Shown one piece after another: positions 1-8,601 of a DNA stretch of 64,000 bases. Each line of letters starts with the position of its first letter. Position 1 is the stretch's first letter. The DNA is from Streptomyces plumbidurans. Its GTDB lineage: Bacteria; Actinomycetota; Actinomycetes; Streptomycetales; Streptomycetaceae. The position numbers were made by a program, and so were the translations under genes. The notes under the pieces were generated by a model. The model was not told the origin of the DNA and ran no database searches. It saw only the letters and a list, made by a program, of their open reading frames with translations. Location: the NCBI RefSeq assembly GCF_019857225.1, contig NZ_JAFJSY010000054.1, forward strand, positions 18,618 through 82,617. The letters run 5' to 3'.

Positions 1-1821
1 CCAGCACCGAGACCCTCCACTACGCCGACGAGAGCAACCTCTCCGAACTGTCCTCGGCAGGCTCCGCCGACGACACCAGTAGGAGATCACCCGCAAGAAG
101 GACGCCACCAGCGCCGACGGAGTCCGTTGCATCTCCGTCGCCGGCGAGATCGTGGCCACGCACTCCTCCGACGGCAAGTTCACCTACCTGATTCCCGACC
201 GCCAGGGCACCGGCACTCTGGCGATCGACTCCCAGACCCAGCAGGTGGTGCGCCGCCAGTACAAGCCCTTCGGCGAAGCGCGAGACCCGTCCGAAACCTG
301 GACCGCGGTCCTCTGCTCGACACGGGTTCGCCGCAGTCCTGGAACGCCTACGACTACGCAGACGACACCCCGGTCACCACTCCCGACCCCTCCGGAAGCT
401 GTGCGGAAGCCGACTGTGACACCCCCAACTGCCCCAACCGCACACCCACCGACACCAACCCGCACGCGCCGGCCCTGACCGACTACGCCGGCTCGGGCAG
501 CACCGTCAACAACACCAAGGCGTACGGCAAGCAGTACAAGGCAGAGATCAGCACCAGCGCATCCGACACCCGGGTGCAGGAGCGCGCCCTCGAGCGGCAG
601 AAGGCCACCGCCGATGCCGCCGTCGCCGCTGCCAAGAAGCAGGCATCAGGCTTCAAACACCGCCTACTCAGCCTCGTTGCAGACGTCATCGGCCTGACTG
701 ACGCCTACAACTGCTTCACCAAGGGCGACGTCATGGGCTGCATCAACACCGCCCTGACCGCCGTCCCTTGGGGCAAGATCTTCAAGGCCGTGAAGGTGGG
801 CGTAGAAGCTTTCAAGGTCTGGCGCTCCCTGGACCGTGCCTACACCGCGGTCAAGGACGCGGAAGAGGCAGCGAAGGTAGCCGAGGACGCCGTCGCATCT
901 GAACGCCTTTTTGCGGAGGCGGGCAAGGCGGAGAGCGCTGGGGCCGACGCGGCTGAAGACGCCGCTGGCTGCGTGGCCCACAGCTTCATACCCGGAACGG
1001 CGGTACGCCTGGCCAACGGTTCTTCCAGACCGATCAGCAAGGTCAAGGTCGGCGATACCGTCCTGGCCACGGACCCGCAGACGGGCGTCACCGCGCCGGA
1101 AAAAGTCCAGCGTGTCATCGTCACCAGGACGGACAAGGACTTCACGACTCTGGCATTGGACACGGTCCCCGTACGTGGGCCGCCGCACAAGACCCACAGC
1201 GACGAATCCACATCCCACACCCTCACCACCACTTGGCACCACCCCTTCTGGGACGCAACGCGCCACCGCTGGACCGACGCCCACGACCTCACCGCCGGTA
1301 CAAAACTCCGCACCGAGACCGGCACAACGGTGACGGTGACGAAGGTTCACAACTTTCACCAGCACCAGACCACCTACGACCTCACGGTCGGGGACCTCCA
1401 CACGTACTATGTGTTGGCGGGAGCCACTCCGGTCCTGGTTCACAATTGCGGAGAAGGAACGGCCACGGTCTACTTGGACCCGGTGGAAAAGCACGCGACC
1501 GTGAAGGTTGAGACAGCGGATGAGGCGCTGCATACCGAACAAGTAGGCGTCCCCGGTACGGATGCAGTGCCCGCGATTCGCACGGAGCCGCACGCGCCCA
1601 CTACGATCAGGGTGCGGATTCCATTGCCAAACCCGGGAGGCGCTCTAGCCTTCCAGGAAGTGACTTTGGGGAGGAATCTTGGGCGCTACAACGTCGACAG
1701 TCGAAGTTGTGTTACGTACCGTGCTGAAGTTCTACGCGCAGGAGGGGTCACAGATCTCCCGGATATGTCGTCATCCATTGAGCTGACGAAGTACTTGATC
1801 CGGCGACACAATGCCGGGTGA
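1..1821 (+). pseudogene. Rhs-type polymorphic toxin, 3' remnant with Hint domain and papain-like toxin tip
   Basis: This is the 3' end of an Rhs/YD-repeat polymorphic toxin whose 5' part lies outside the window. Coding sense moves through three frames. Bases 3-80 read as YD repeat in frame 3. About 84-298 read as Rhs core in frame 2 (LIPDRQGTGTLAID, then YKPFGEARDPS). From about 320 to the TGA at 1819 the frame is 1. The usual core segment ending in GAREYD...GRFLSPD is missing between frames 2 and 1, so an internal deletion plus frameshift is likely. Frame 1 then carries the WNAYDYADDTPVTTPDPSG core end, a helical linker, and a Hint autoprocessing domain. The Hint domain runs from the Cys codon at 970 (CVAHSFIPGT) to VHNC at 1438-1449. 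The ~120-residue tip has a His (codon 1492, KHATVKV) before a Cys (codon 1708, SRSCVTYRAEVLRAGG). That order suggests a permuted papain/NlpC-like fold, which is inference. The tip and the next gene look less GC-biased than the core. Confidence 0.8.
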
Positions 1822-1833
1822 CAGGGGAAGATG

Positions 1834-2250
1834 ATGTCAGTACCTGAAGAGTGGGCATGGCTGGAAGAGATGCCCGAGGGATGGCCAACCCCGGCGGAAA
1901 TCACCGGTCCAACAGCAGTGCCAGCCACGAACCTGGTCCTTCTGATGTTGAGTAGCGAGATGCTCGGCAACGATCTGGTGGAACTAGTTGGTGAATTCAT
2001 CGCCGAGGACGCCAGGTTCAACAGTTGGATTGGTGCGGAAGGAAAGCATGAGCTATCTATGCGTCAAGTAGCTGAATGTTCCGCACTGCTCCGGGAGTGT
2101 ACAAAATCGATTTACGAGGCGTGGCACGACTTCTCTCTGGTGTATGAGAGGGCGCAGCGGGCAGCGGGTTCGTCTTTGCCTGAAAGGCGTGCACTGTTCG
2201 TCAATCTCAAATCTGCATCCGAGAAGTTGCGCAATGCGAGAATGAAGTGA
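1834..2250 (+). CDS. Putative immunity protein for the Rhs toxin tip
   Basis: This encodes a 138-residue soluble, mainly helical and acidic protein with no signal peptide, membrane segment or recognised domain. It starts 12 nt after the toxin stop. Two tandem ATGs occur at 1831 and 1834. The AGGGGA site at 1823-1828 leaves only 2 nt before the first and 5 nt before the second, so 1834 is preferred. A small gene of atypical codon use directly behind a polymorphic toxin tip is the usual place of a cognate immunity protein, and that is the only basis for the call. With the toxin broken upstream, this gene may survive as an orphan immunity gene that protects against siblings carrying the intact toxin. 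Confidence 0.55.
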   Translation: MSVPEEWAWLEEMPEGWPTPAEITGPTAVPATNLVLLMLSSEMLGNDLVELVGEFIAEDARFNSWIGAEGKHELSMRQVAECSALLRECTKSIYEAWHDFSLVYERAQRAAGSSLPERRALFVNLKSASEKLRNARMK

Positions 2251-2342
2251 GATTGCTCGCGTGGTGCATCAAATCCGGCAGGTTTGCATGGCGGCTGATT
2301 CGGCCTAGCTCTAGCGTCATCCATTGGCGCTCCAGCGGAATA

Positions 2343-2380
2343 GAGGGGCCTCGCGAGAGTCGATTCTGGCGAGGCCCCTC
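2343..2380. terminator. Strong hairpin between convergent genes
   Basis: Two perfectly complementary 12-nt arms (2343-2354 and 2369-2380, GAGGGGCCTCGC and its complement) flank a 14-nt loop. The hairpin lies between the immunity gene and the convergent integrase, so it could terminate both. There is no clear T tract, as is common in actinobacteria. Just beyond it a 10-mer (GACGGCAACG) occurs twice near 2389-2411. Confidence 0.7.
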
Positions 2381-2410
2381 GGGCGTTTGACGGCAACGCT
2401 GACGGCAACG

Positions 2411-3691
2411 TCAGCGGACGACGGCTGCGGCGGGTGGGTCGCCAAGGTCGTCGTCGGTCGCATCGAGTGCGTTGCCGAGGGCGTTGATGGCTTGGCGTTG
2501 GAGGCGGAGGCGTACGTGGGCGTAGACGCCGGCGGTGACGCCGATGTGGGCGTGACCCAACAACTCCTTGATCACGACGAGGTCGACGCCCTGTTCCAGA
2601 AGCAGGGTGGCGGTCGAGTGCCGTAGGTCGTGGAACCGGATGCGGCGGAGCCCGGCCCGGTTGAGGAGTCTGCTGAAGCTGCGGGTGAGGTTGGCGGGTT
2701 CGAGAGGGCTGCCGGTGGGGGTGGTGAACACGAGGCCGTTGTCCGACCAGTCCATTCCCGCGGCCCGGCGTGCTTCCTCCTGTTGTTCCCGGTGAATCTT
2801 CAGCGAGTCGATGCATTCGGTGGGGAGGACTATGCGACGTTCGGATGCGCGGGTCTTGGTTTGCAGGACGGTCAGTCCGCCGGTGCGGGTGTGCTGGAGG
2901 GAACGGTGGATGGCGGCGGTTCCCGTGTTGAGGTCGAGGTCGTCCCAGTGCAGCCCGAGAAGTTCGCCCTTGCGGAGCCCCGTGCGCAGGGCGAGTTCGT
3001 ACAGGGCGTGGAGCCGGTCGCTGCTGGCCGCGTGGAGGAACTGACGGGCCTCGCTCGCGGTGAACGGCTTGAAGCGCCGGGGGCGGGGTGCCGGGCTCTT
3101 GACATTTCGGGCGACGTTACGAGGAAGGTCGTCTTCGCGGACGGCGTGTTCCAGGGCGGACTTGAGGACCGAGTGGACGTAGGTCACGGTCAGCGGGGAG
3201 AGCCGCTTGTTGCAGCACTGGCCGATGGCGCAGCAGGAGCGCCGGTCGGTGTCGCGTCCCTGGGTGTAGCACTGGCAGGTGACGCGGAGGCGGTCGAGGA
3301 AGGTGCGGACGTCGCGGGCGGTGAGCCGGGCAAGCTTCTTTGCCCCGAGCCCGGGGGTGAGATGGAGGCGGACGCAGGCGGCGTAGCGGGTGTGGGTGTT
3401 CTCCCGCACCTGGTGGACGGCGACGCCGTTCAGCCAGTACGTCAGGTACGCGCTGACGGTGTTGTCGGCCGCCGCGACGGGCAGGCCAAGGTTGCTGGCG
3501 GCTATCTTCTCGGTGAGCTTGGCGAGGGCTTCCTTGCGGGTGGTGCCGTAGACGCGGATGCGCTTGCGGGTGTTGCCGGGGGCGAGGACGTACCCGGCGG
3601 CTTCCCAGCGGCCGTCCTTGCGCTGGTAGACAGTTCCGTCACCGTTGGCGCGGGTACGCCGGGAGGCGGGGGTGTCTCGGGGCGCGGTCAT
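2411..3691 (-). CDS. int: Tyrosine recombinase / site-specific integrase (AICE type)
   Basis: This is a 426-residue phage-type integrase. The N-terminal AP2-like arm domain is followed by a SAM-like core-binding domain. A cysteine-rich insert (CQCYTQGR...SCCAIGQCCNKR) is typical of integrases from actinomycete integrative elements. The catalytic domain shows ALRTGLRKGELLGLHW (first Arg), HDLRH (HxxR) and the terminal GVYAHV Tyr, so all expected catalytic residues are present. The ATG at 3691 was chosen because everything upstream in this frame is a shadow of the excisionase. The N-terminus MTAPRDTPASRR leads straight into the arm domain. It overlaps the excisionase gene by 53 nt, as in pSAM2-like elements. 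No tRNA target or att core could be identified near 2250-2410. Confidence 0.9.
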   Translation of the reverse strand: MTAPRDTPASRRTRANGDGTVYQRKDGRWEAAGYVLAPGNTRKRIRVYGTTRKEALAKLTEKIAASNLGLPVAAADNTVSAYLTYWLNGVAVHQVRENTHTRYAACVRLHLTPGLGAKKLARLTARDVRTFLDRLRVTCQCYTQGRDTDRRSCCAIGQCCNKRLSPLTVTYVHSVLKSALEHAVREDDLPRNVARNVKSPAPRPRRFKPFTASEARQFLHAASSDRLHALYELALRTGLRKGELLGLHWDDLDLNTGTAAIHRSLQHTRTGGLTVLQTKTRASERRIVLPTECIDSLKIHREQQEEARRAAGMDWSDNGLVFTTPTGSPLEPANLTRSFSRLLNRAGLRRIRFHDLRHSTATLLLEQGVDLVVIKELLGHAHIGVTAGVYAHVRLRLQRQAINALGNALDATDDDLGDPPAAAVVR

Positions 3692-3842
3692 CAGGCGGCG
3701 GCTTCCTGTTCTGGCGGGTGCGGATGAAGTCGGTGAGGGCGTGGGCGGGGATGCGTCGGGAGCGGCCGAGGGTGATTGAGGCGAGCTGGCGGGTGCGGAG
3801 CAGGTCGTAGACGGCGGAGCGGCCGAGTTGGAGGCGGGCCAT
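3639..3842 (-). CDS. xis: Excisionase-type helix-turn-helix protein, N-terminus probably frameshifted
   Basis: This encodes 67 residues with a MerR-like/excisionase HTH (MARLQLGRSAVYDLLRTRQL followed by SITLGRSRRIPAHALTDFI). The family directs integrase toward excision. Relatives normally begin before this ATG with a segment such as ...LLTVPQVMARL. That segment is encoded just upstream but in another frame: DLLTVPQ ends at about 3844, with two bases missing before the ATG. A further frame change in a run of six C residues near 3906 would be needed to reach the likely original ATG at 3916, which overlaps the stop of the preceding fragment. The product is therefore either a shortened protein restarted at 3842 or a dead gene, which would trap the element in place. 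Confidence 0.7.
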   Translation of the reverse strand: MARLQLGRSAVYDLLRTRQLASITLGRSRRIPAHALTDFIRTRQNRKPPPDDRAPRHPRLPAYPRQR

Positions 3843-3915
3843 GCTGGGGAACCGTCAGCAGGTCCAGCGCTGGCTCTGTCTCCGGGTGGAGGACCGTGGG
3901 TGGGGGGCGAGGTCA

Positions 3916-4078
3916 TCAGCAGCCCCCTTCGGCGATGAACCGGCGTTCCAGCTCTCTGCGGTGCCAGACGGCGGCGGCCAGGAGCACGGCGCCGGAGCTG
4001 TAGCCCGAGCCGAGGTAGGTCCAGTGGCCGACGACGAGGGTGGTGTCCGGGTCGTGCTCGTGTTCGTCGCCGAACACG
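3916..4078 (-). pseudogene. 3' fragment of an integrative-element hypothetical gene
   Basis: Reading leftward from about 4078, one open frame encodes about 53 residues (core VVGHWTYLGSGYSSGAVLLA) and ends at the TGA at 3918-3916. That stop overlaps an ATG (TGATG). Small genes of this kind lie just upstream of xis-int in actinomycete integrative elements, which is recalled from the family rather than tested. No start codon is present. The frame is lost where the opposite-strand MmpL sequence begins, so this is the cut end of the element. The rest of the element (replication, transfer) is absent. Confidence 0.55.
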
Positions 4079-5970
4079 GTCAGCAGGTCACCGCCGCCGC
4101 CAACCGCTCTGCCATCGGCAAACTCGTCACCTCGGTGACCGACGGGTCGCAGGTCGCCGGCGCGACCAGTCCGTTCGGTACGAACGCCGTCAGCAAGGAC
4201 AAGTCGACTGCGTACGTCACCGTCACCTACAAGGTCGCGAGCGACGATCTCACGGACGCCAGCAAGACGGATCTGACCAAGGCGGTTGAGCAGGCCCGGG
4301 ACGCGGGCCTGACCGTCGAGGTCGGCGGCTCAGCGCTGGAGACCGATTCGGGGGACGGCCTGGGAGAGGTACTGGGCGTTCTCGTCGCCGCCGTGGTGCT
4401 GCTGATCACCTTCGGTTCGCTCGCCGCCGCCGGACTGCCGCTGCTCACCGCCATCCTCGGCGTCTGCGTCAGCCTGGCCGGGATCACCGCCGTGAGTAGT
4501 GCCTTCGGATTCTCGTCCACGGTCGGTGAGTTGGCGATGATGCTCGGCCTCGCCGTCGGCATCGACTACTCCCTGTTCGTGGTCTCCCGTTACCGTGAAG
4601 AGCGGTCCAAGGGACACCAGCCGCAGGAGGCTGCCGCCCTGGCCGCGGGCACGGCCGGGAGTGCGGTCGTCTTCGCCGGGCTCACCGTTGTCATCGCTCT
4701 ACTGGGCCTCTCCGTCATCGGCGTCCCGATGCTCACCAAGATGGGTATCGGCTCGGCAGGCGCCGTAGTGGTCGGAGTCCTTGTCGCCCTGACTGCGGTG
4801 CCGGCGCTCCTGGGCTTCTGGCCCAATGCGGTACTCGCGCGCCGTGACCGCAAGGGCGTACGCCCCGCCCGGTTCAAGCTGTTCAGCCGCATCGGCAGGA
4901 CCAGGACGAGCGGCACAAGTGCCAAGGAACCCACGGGTGTTCGCTGGGCGCGGTTCGTGGGTGCGTCGGCCGGTGCCGGTCCTGCTCCTGTCGGTGATCG
5001 GCCTCGGCGCGCTCGCGGTGCCGTCGCTGGACCTGCGAATGGGCATGCCCGGTGACGAGGCCAAGTCGACGTCCACCACGGAGCGCCGCGCCTACGACGA
5101 CCTCGCCCAAGGTTTCGGACCGAGCTTCAACGGCCCATTGACAGTGGTCGTGGACGCCAGGCACGCCGATGATCCGAAGGCGGCCGTGTCGGCGGTCTCC
5201 GCAAAACTGGCCGCTACAAAGGGAGTTGTCTCCGTCTCACCGGCACGGTTCAACGAGGCGAAAGACACGGCAGTGATCTCCGCCGTACCGTCGACCGCGC
5301 CCACCAGCCGGCAGACGCAGGACCTGGTGCACACCATCCGCAGCGAGCGCGGCGCGGTCGAATCGGCCACCGGCGCCGACTTCAAGGTCACCGGCACCAC
5401 CGCCCTGAACATCGACGTGGGCCAGAAGATGCAGGACGCCCTCATCCCCTACCTCGCGGTCGTCGTCGGTCTCGCCTTCGTCCTCCTGATGCTGGTCTTC
5501 CGCTCGATCGTGGTACCGCTCAAGGCTGCGCTCGGCTTCCTGCTCTCGGTCGGCGCAGCGCTCGGCGCCATCGTCACGGTCTTCCAACAGGGCCACGGCG
5601 CCGGCTTCTTCGGCGTCGACGAAACCGGTCCGATCATGAGCACCATGCCCTTCTTCCTGGTGGGCATCGTCTTCGGACTCGCCATGGACTACCAGGTCTT
5701 CCTGGTCTCCCGGATCCGCGAGGCGCACATCCACGTGCAGAGGCCCGGCCAGGCCGTCGTCAACGGCTTCCGGCACAGTGCCCTGGTGGTGGCGGCCGCA
5801 GCGCTGATCATGATGGCGGTGTTCGGCGGGTTCATGACGGGCGGCGAATCCATGGTCAAGATGGTCGGCCTCGGGTTGGCCAGTGCCGTCTTCTTCGACG
5901 CCTTCGCCGTCCGTATGGCATTCGTGCCCGCGGTCCTTGCGCTGCTCGGCAAGCGGCCGCTCACCCTCGG
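4079..5970 (+). pseudogene. MmpL/RND-type membrane exporter, truncated at both ends and frameshifted
   Basis: This is a remnant of an MMPL-family transporter (two MMPL domains, lipid or drug export, plasma membrane). The first part is read in frame 1, from ANRSAIGKLVTSVTDGSQV through LAVGIDYSLFVVSRYREE. The second part is in frame 2, from RRPVPVLLLSVIGLGALAVP through LAMDYQVFLVSRIREA. Both signature Asp-Tyr motifs survive. The frames meet near 4950-4965 at a short G run, where removing one G restores FVVRRPVPVL. The first ~150 residues are missing, because homology starts abruptly at about 4090 beside the integrative-element fragment. The C-terminus ends at LLGKR near 5960 and runs into unrelated sequence. 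A non-functional gene is almost certain. An ATG at 5995 preceded by GGAAGGAG may be the start of another lost gene. Confidence 0.85.
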
Positions 5971-6067
5971 CCTGGGAAGGAGTCTGTTCGCTCATGTCTG
6001 CCTCACTCACCGTCATCGATGCTCATGTCGTGCTGGGGTTTTCGAGGGGCCACCGCCCGGATACGTT

Positions 6068-6980
6068 TCACGGGGTGTCCGTCTCGCCTCCGGTGACCGC
6101 GAGGACCTCTCCCGTGATGAAGCTGGAGTCCGCGTCTGACGCCAGGAACACGTAGGCCGGGGCGATCTCCTCCGGTTGCGCCGGCCGGCTGATCGGGGTC
6201 TCGCTGCAGACCTGGGCCAGATCCTCGGGCGGCATGTGCCGGTCGGCGGCATTCAGAAGGGTCCACGTCGGGCCGGGCGCCACGACGTTGGCCCGCACTC
6301 CCCGCTCCGCCAGGTGCGGGGCGATGGACTTGGTGAAGGCGACCAGAGCGGCCTTGGAGGCCGCGTAGTCGATCATGGTGGTGCTGCCCTTGAGGGCTTC
6401 CTCCGTGGCCGTGGCGATGATCGCGTCGCCTCGTCCAGGTGGGGGAGGGCGGCCATGACCAGATGGAAGTAGGCATAGGCGTTCGTCTTGAACGTCCGGT
6501 CCCAGTCCTCGGCCGTCAACTGCTCCAGGCGCAGCTTGCTGTTGAGGTAGGTGGCGTTGCTGACCAGGATGTTCAACGCGCCGAGCTCCTCGACAGTGCG
6601 CTCTACGACCTCCCGGCAGAATTGCGCCTCGCACAGATCGCCGGGCGCAGGAGGCACCTGCGGCCCTGCTCCTCGACGACCTGCCGGGTCTCCTCGGACT
6701 CGGACTGCTCACCGGGGAGGTAGACGACTGCCACGTCGGCGCCTTCCCGCGCGTAGGGCAGGGCCACGGCCCTGCCGATGCCGGAGTCCCCTCCGGTGAT
6801 GAGCGCCACCTTGCCGGTGAGCTTGTCCGGCGCCCGGTAGCGCTCCGCCCGGTACCGCGGCCTGGGATCCATGTAGGACTCCAGCCCCGGCGGGTCCTGC
6901 TTCTGCTCCGAGAGGGGCGGAGTGGGCTCCGAGGAGACCAGCGGAGGGGCGCCGGACTGGTCCTGTTCCTGGTCCTGCAT
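6068..6980 (-). pseudogene. Short-chain dehydrogenase/reductase with two frameshifts
   Basis: This is an SDR oxidoreductase of the ~290-residue YhdF/YdaD-like type with a hydrophilic N-terminal extension. It starts at the ATG at 6980 (GGGAGCC ribosome site). The N-terminal part carries the cofactor motif GKVALITGGDSGIGRAVA. Near 6660 coding sense jumps frame to CREVVERTVEELGALNILVSN, and near 6430 it jumps again to the C-terminal part with YAASKAALVAFTKS (catalytic Tyr and Lys) and VRANVVAPGPTWT. At least two indels are required, so no full protein can be made. It is convergent with the MmpL remnant and belongs to the same decayed stretch. Confidence 0.85.
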
Positions 6981-7150
6981 TGTGGCTCCCTGAACGGGGC
7001 TTCGAGATACGACCATGACGGGCGCCGGGTGCCCTGGCTCGGCGAGGGAAAAACGGGAACGGGCGGCAGGGCAGGGTGTGAGCCGGCTCTGGTGACCCGC
7101 ACATCAGGCGGCGTGGTCGACCGCCTCGGCCGCGGAACTCCGGCGTCGAC

Positions 7151-7168
7151 GACGGGCCCGGGCCCGTC
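7151..7168. other. Perfect 18-bp palindrome in a gene-free stretch
   Basis: The bases GACGGGCCCGGGCCCGTC read the same on both strands. They sit in the 376-bp gap 6981-7356 between the broken SDR and the next gene, where no coding sense was found on either strand. The remaining gap is ordinary GC-rich sequence. A promoter for the gene at 7357 may lie in the more AT-rich stretch near 7300-7330. Confidence 0.5.
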
Positions 7169-7356
7169 CGGTGGCGGTGTGCCAGCCCACCCCCACCAAC
7201 CTGCGTGGCCAGGTCGCCCGGGGCGACAGGAGGCCAGTCCGGCGACGGAGCCAAGCGCTGCCGCGGCCGTTGCGTCGCCCGGCAGACCTTTGCCATCCCG
7301 CTGTATCGAATGTGATCTATCCTCAGCCCTTCACAGCCGGAAGAGGGGGATCAGAC

Positions 7357-7800
7357 ATGGAGTATCGGATCGGCGACGAGGTGATCGTCTCCTGTGAGCC
7401 GGTGAGCGCGCGGGTCGTTTCTGTGAATGTGACCCATATCCGTCTCCACTGGCCCTGTGGAGAGATCGACAACTCGACGCAATTTCGCTGGGACGGCACA
7501 TTCCAGATCCCATGGGGCAGCTCAAGCAGCGAGTGGGTGCCGTATCGCATTGAGCCGCCACCTTCTGCCCTTTGTGGAGGAGACGTGTGCACCGTGTCGA
7601 TCCCTCCCACTCGACTCTGCGTGGGGCATTACGAGGAGTACGACCCTCCCCGCAACCTCGGTTGGACTCCGGCCCCCACCGCCGGTATCTATGTCGTGCC
7701 TCCGGAGAGCTTCGACGTGGAGGAGGTGGACGAGACCACAGGGTGCATGCTTTACCTCGGCGGAGCCGAGCCCCATCGAGTGGAACCTGTCCAGGACTGA
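7357..7800 (+). CDS. Hypothetical protein, 147 aa
   Basis: The start ATG follows AAGAGGGGG at 7341-7349, a good ribosome site. The protein has no signal peptide or membrane segment. The N-terminal ~50 residues (YRIGDEVIVS...VSVNVTHIRLHWP) look like a small beta-barrel. The middle contains a C-x4-C pair (CGGDVC), and the C-terminus is acidic. No family was recognised. Codon use is typical of a real gene, and it precedes the DksA-like gene by about 100 nt on the same strand, so they may be cotranscribed. Confidence 0.7.
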   Translation: MEYRIGDEVIVSCEPVSARVVSVNVTHIRLHWPCGEIDNSTQFRWDGTFQIPWGSSSSEWVPYRIEPPPSALCGGDVCTVSIPPTRLCVGHYEEYDPPRNLGWTPAPTAGIYVVPPESFDVEEVDETTGCMLYLGGAEPHRVEPVQD

Positions 7801-7904
7801 GCGGACGCGATGATGGCCGCTGACCAGCACGTCCGCGAGCTGTAACGGCGACTGGTCGCTGCCGTTGGCCGCGAAGACTGCCATGCAGAGGAAGGGCAGA
7901 AGAG

Positions 7905-8294
7905 ATGAGCGTCGAAGAGCCCCGCAACTCGGTCGGTTCAGCCGAAGCGGAGGAGTTGCGTGCGCGGCTCGTCGAGCAGGCCGGCGCTCTGCGTCGGCGG
8001 CTCGACGAACGGGCGCTCAAGGAGGAGGAGTTGCGAGGCGACTGCCTCCTCGACGCGGCGGATGTCAGCTCGGCGACCGAGGCGCTGCGGCAGCACCAGG
8101 CGGACACGGAGAACGACCGCAGGCTCCTGGCGCGCGTCGAGAGCGCACTCGACCGGCTGGAGAACGGCGGGTTCGGGTACTGCGTGCGCTGCGGTACGGA
8201 GATCGACCCCGAACGTCTGCAGGCGCTTCCGCACATCGAGCACTGCCTGCGCTGCCAGACAGACCTGGAGAAGTCTCAGTCCGCCTCGCGTTGA
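7905..8294 (+). CDS. DksA/TraR-family zinc-finger protein
   Basis: This 129-residue protein starts at the ATG after GGCAGAAGAG. A long N-terminal coiled coil (residues ~12-85, EAEELRARLVEQAGALRRRL and onward) is followed by the C4 zinc finger CVRC...HCLRC at residues ~91-116. DksA/TraR proteins bind in the RNA polymerase secondary channel and modulate initiation or stress responses. Short TraR-like members of this type are common in Streptomyces. The acidic tip motif typical of true DksA is not evident between the helices, so a regulatory role on polymerase is family inference. Confidence 0.85.
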   Translation: MSVEEPRNSVGSAEAEELRARLVEQAGALRRRLDERALKEEELRGDCLLDAADVSSATEALRQHQADTENDRRLLARVESALDRLENGGFGYCVRCGTEIDPERLQALPHIEHCLRCQTDLEKSQSASR

Positions 8295-8377
8295 CCCACA
8301 GGCGTTCCGGCCGAGGGGAGTTCTACTCCTTGACGAACCAAATCGCCCCCTCGGCAGGTAGTTGGCCGCTCACCGCC

Positions 8378-8431
8378 GTCGAGCAGACGCGGCCCGAGGT
8401 CCAGGAGTGCTCCGTGTTCCAGGCGCCAGCC
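8378..8431. repeat. ~54-nt copy of a segment of the Gfo/Idh dehydrogenase gene
   Basis: Bases 8378-8431 match 17297-17350 with a single mismatch. At the second site they encode the GWRLEHGALLDLGPHLLD portion of the oxidoreductase at 16964-17857. Here the minus strand encodes nearly the same peptide (GWRLEHGALLDLGPRLLD) without the rest of a gene. The surrounding gap 8295-8601 has no other coding sense. It is a duplicated gene scrap or trace of a lost paralogue. Confidence 0.75.
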
Positions 8432-8560
8432 AGGTGTTGGGGGTGCTGCTGAAACCCAGCGCCTGGCGCGGCGGATGCTGCTGGCGCACTGCGCCTGCGC
8501 CTGCGCCCGCGGCCCGTGCCGGGCTCGGCGACCGGGTCCAACGCACCGCTGCCACGCGGA

Positions 8561-8591
8561 ACGGCCCGCCCCCTGGAGAGAGGCGGGCCGT
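8561..8591 (-). terminator. Hairpin terminator of the tannase-like gene
   Basis: Arms 8561-8570 (ACGGCCCGCC) and 8582-8591 pair perfectly around an 11-nt loop. The hairpin ends 10 nt past the stop codon of the leftward esterase gene. Confidence 0.75.
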
Positions 8592-8601
8592 CTCGCGTCC
8601 G

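Noticed and set aside
2251..2410. A tRNA gene or att core as the integrase target next to int
   Set aside because: No cloverleaf or tRNA 3' end could be recognised. The short 10-mer repeat is too small to call an attachment site.
2630..3727. Long plus-strand open frame opposite the integrase
   Set aside because: It mirrors the integrase gene, has antisense-like composition (Gly/Val/Glu-rich) and no homology signal.
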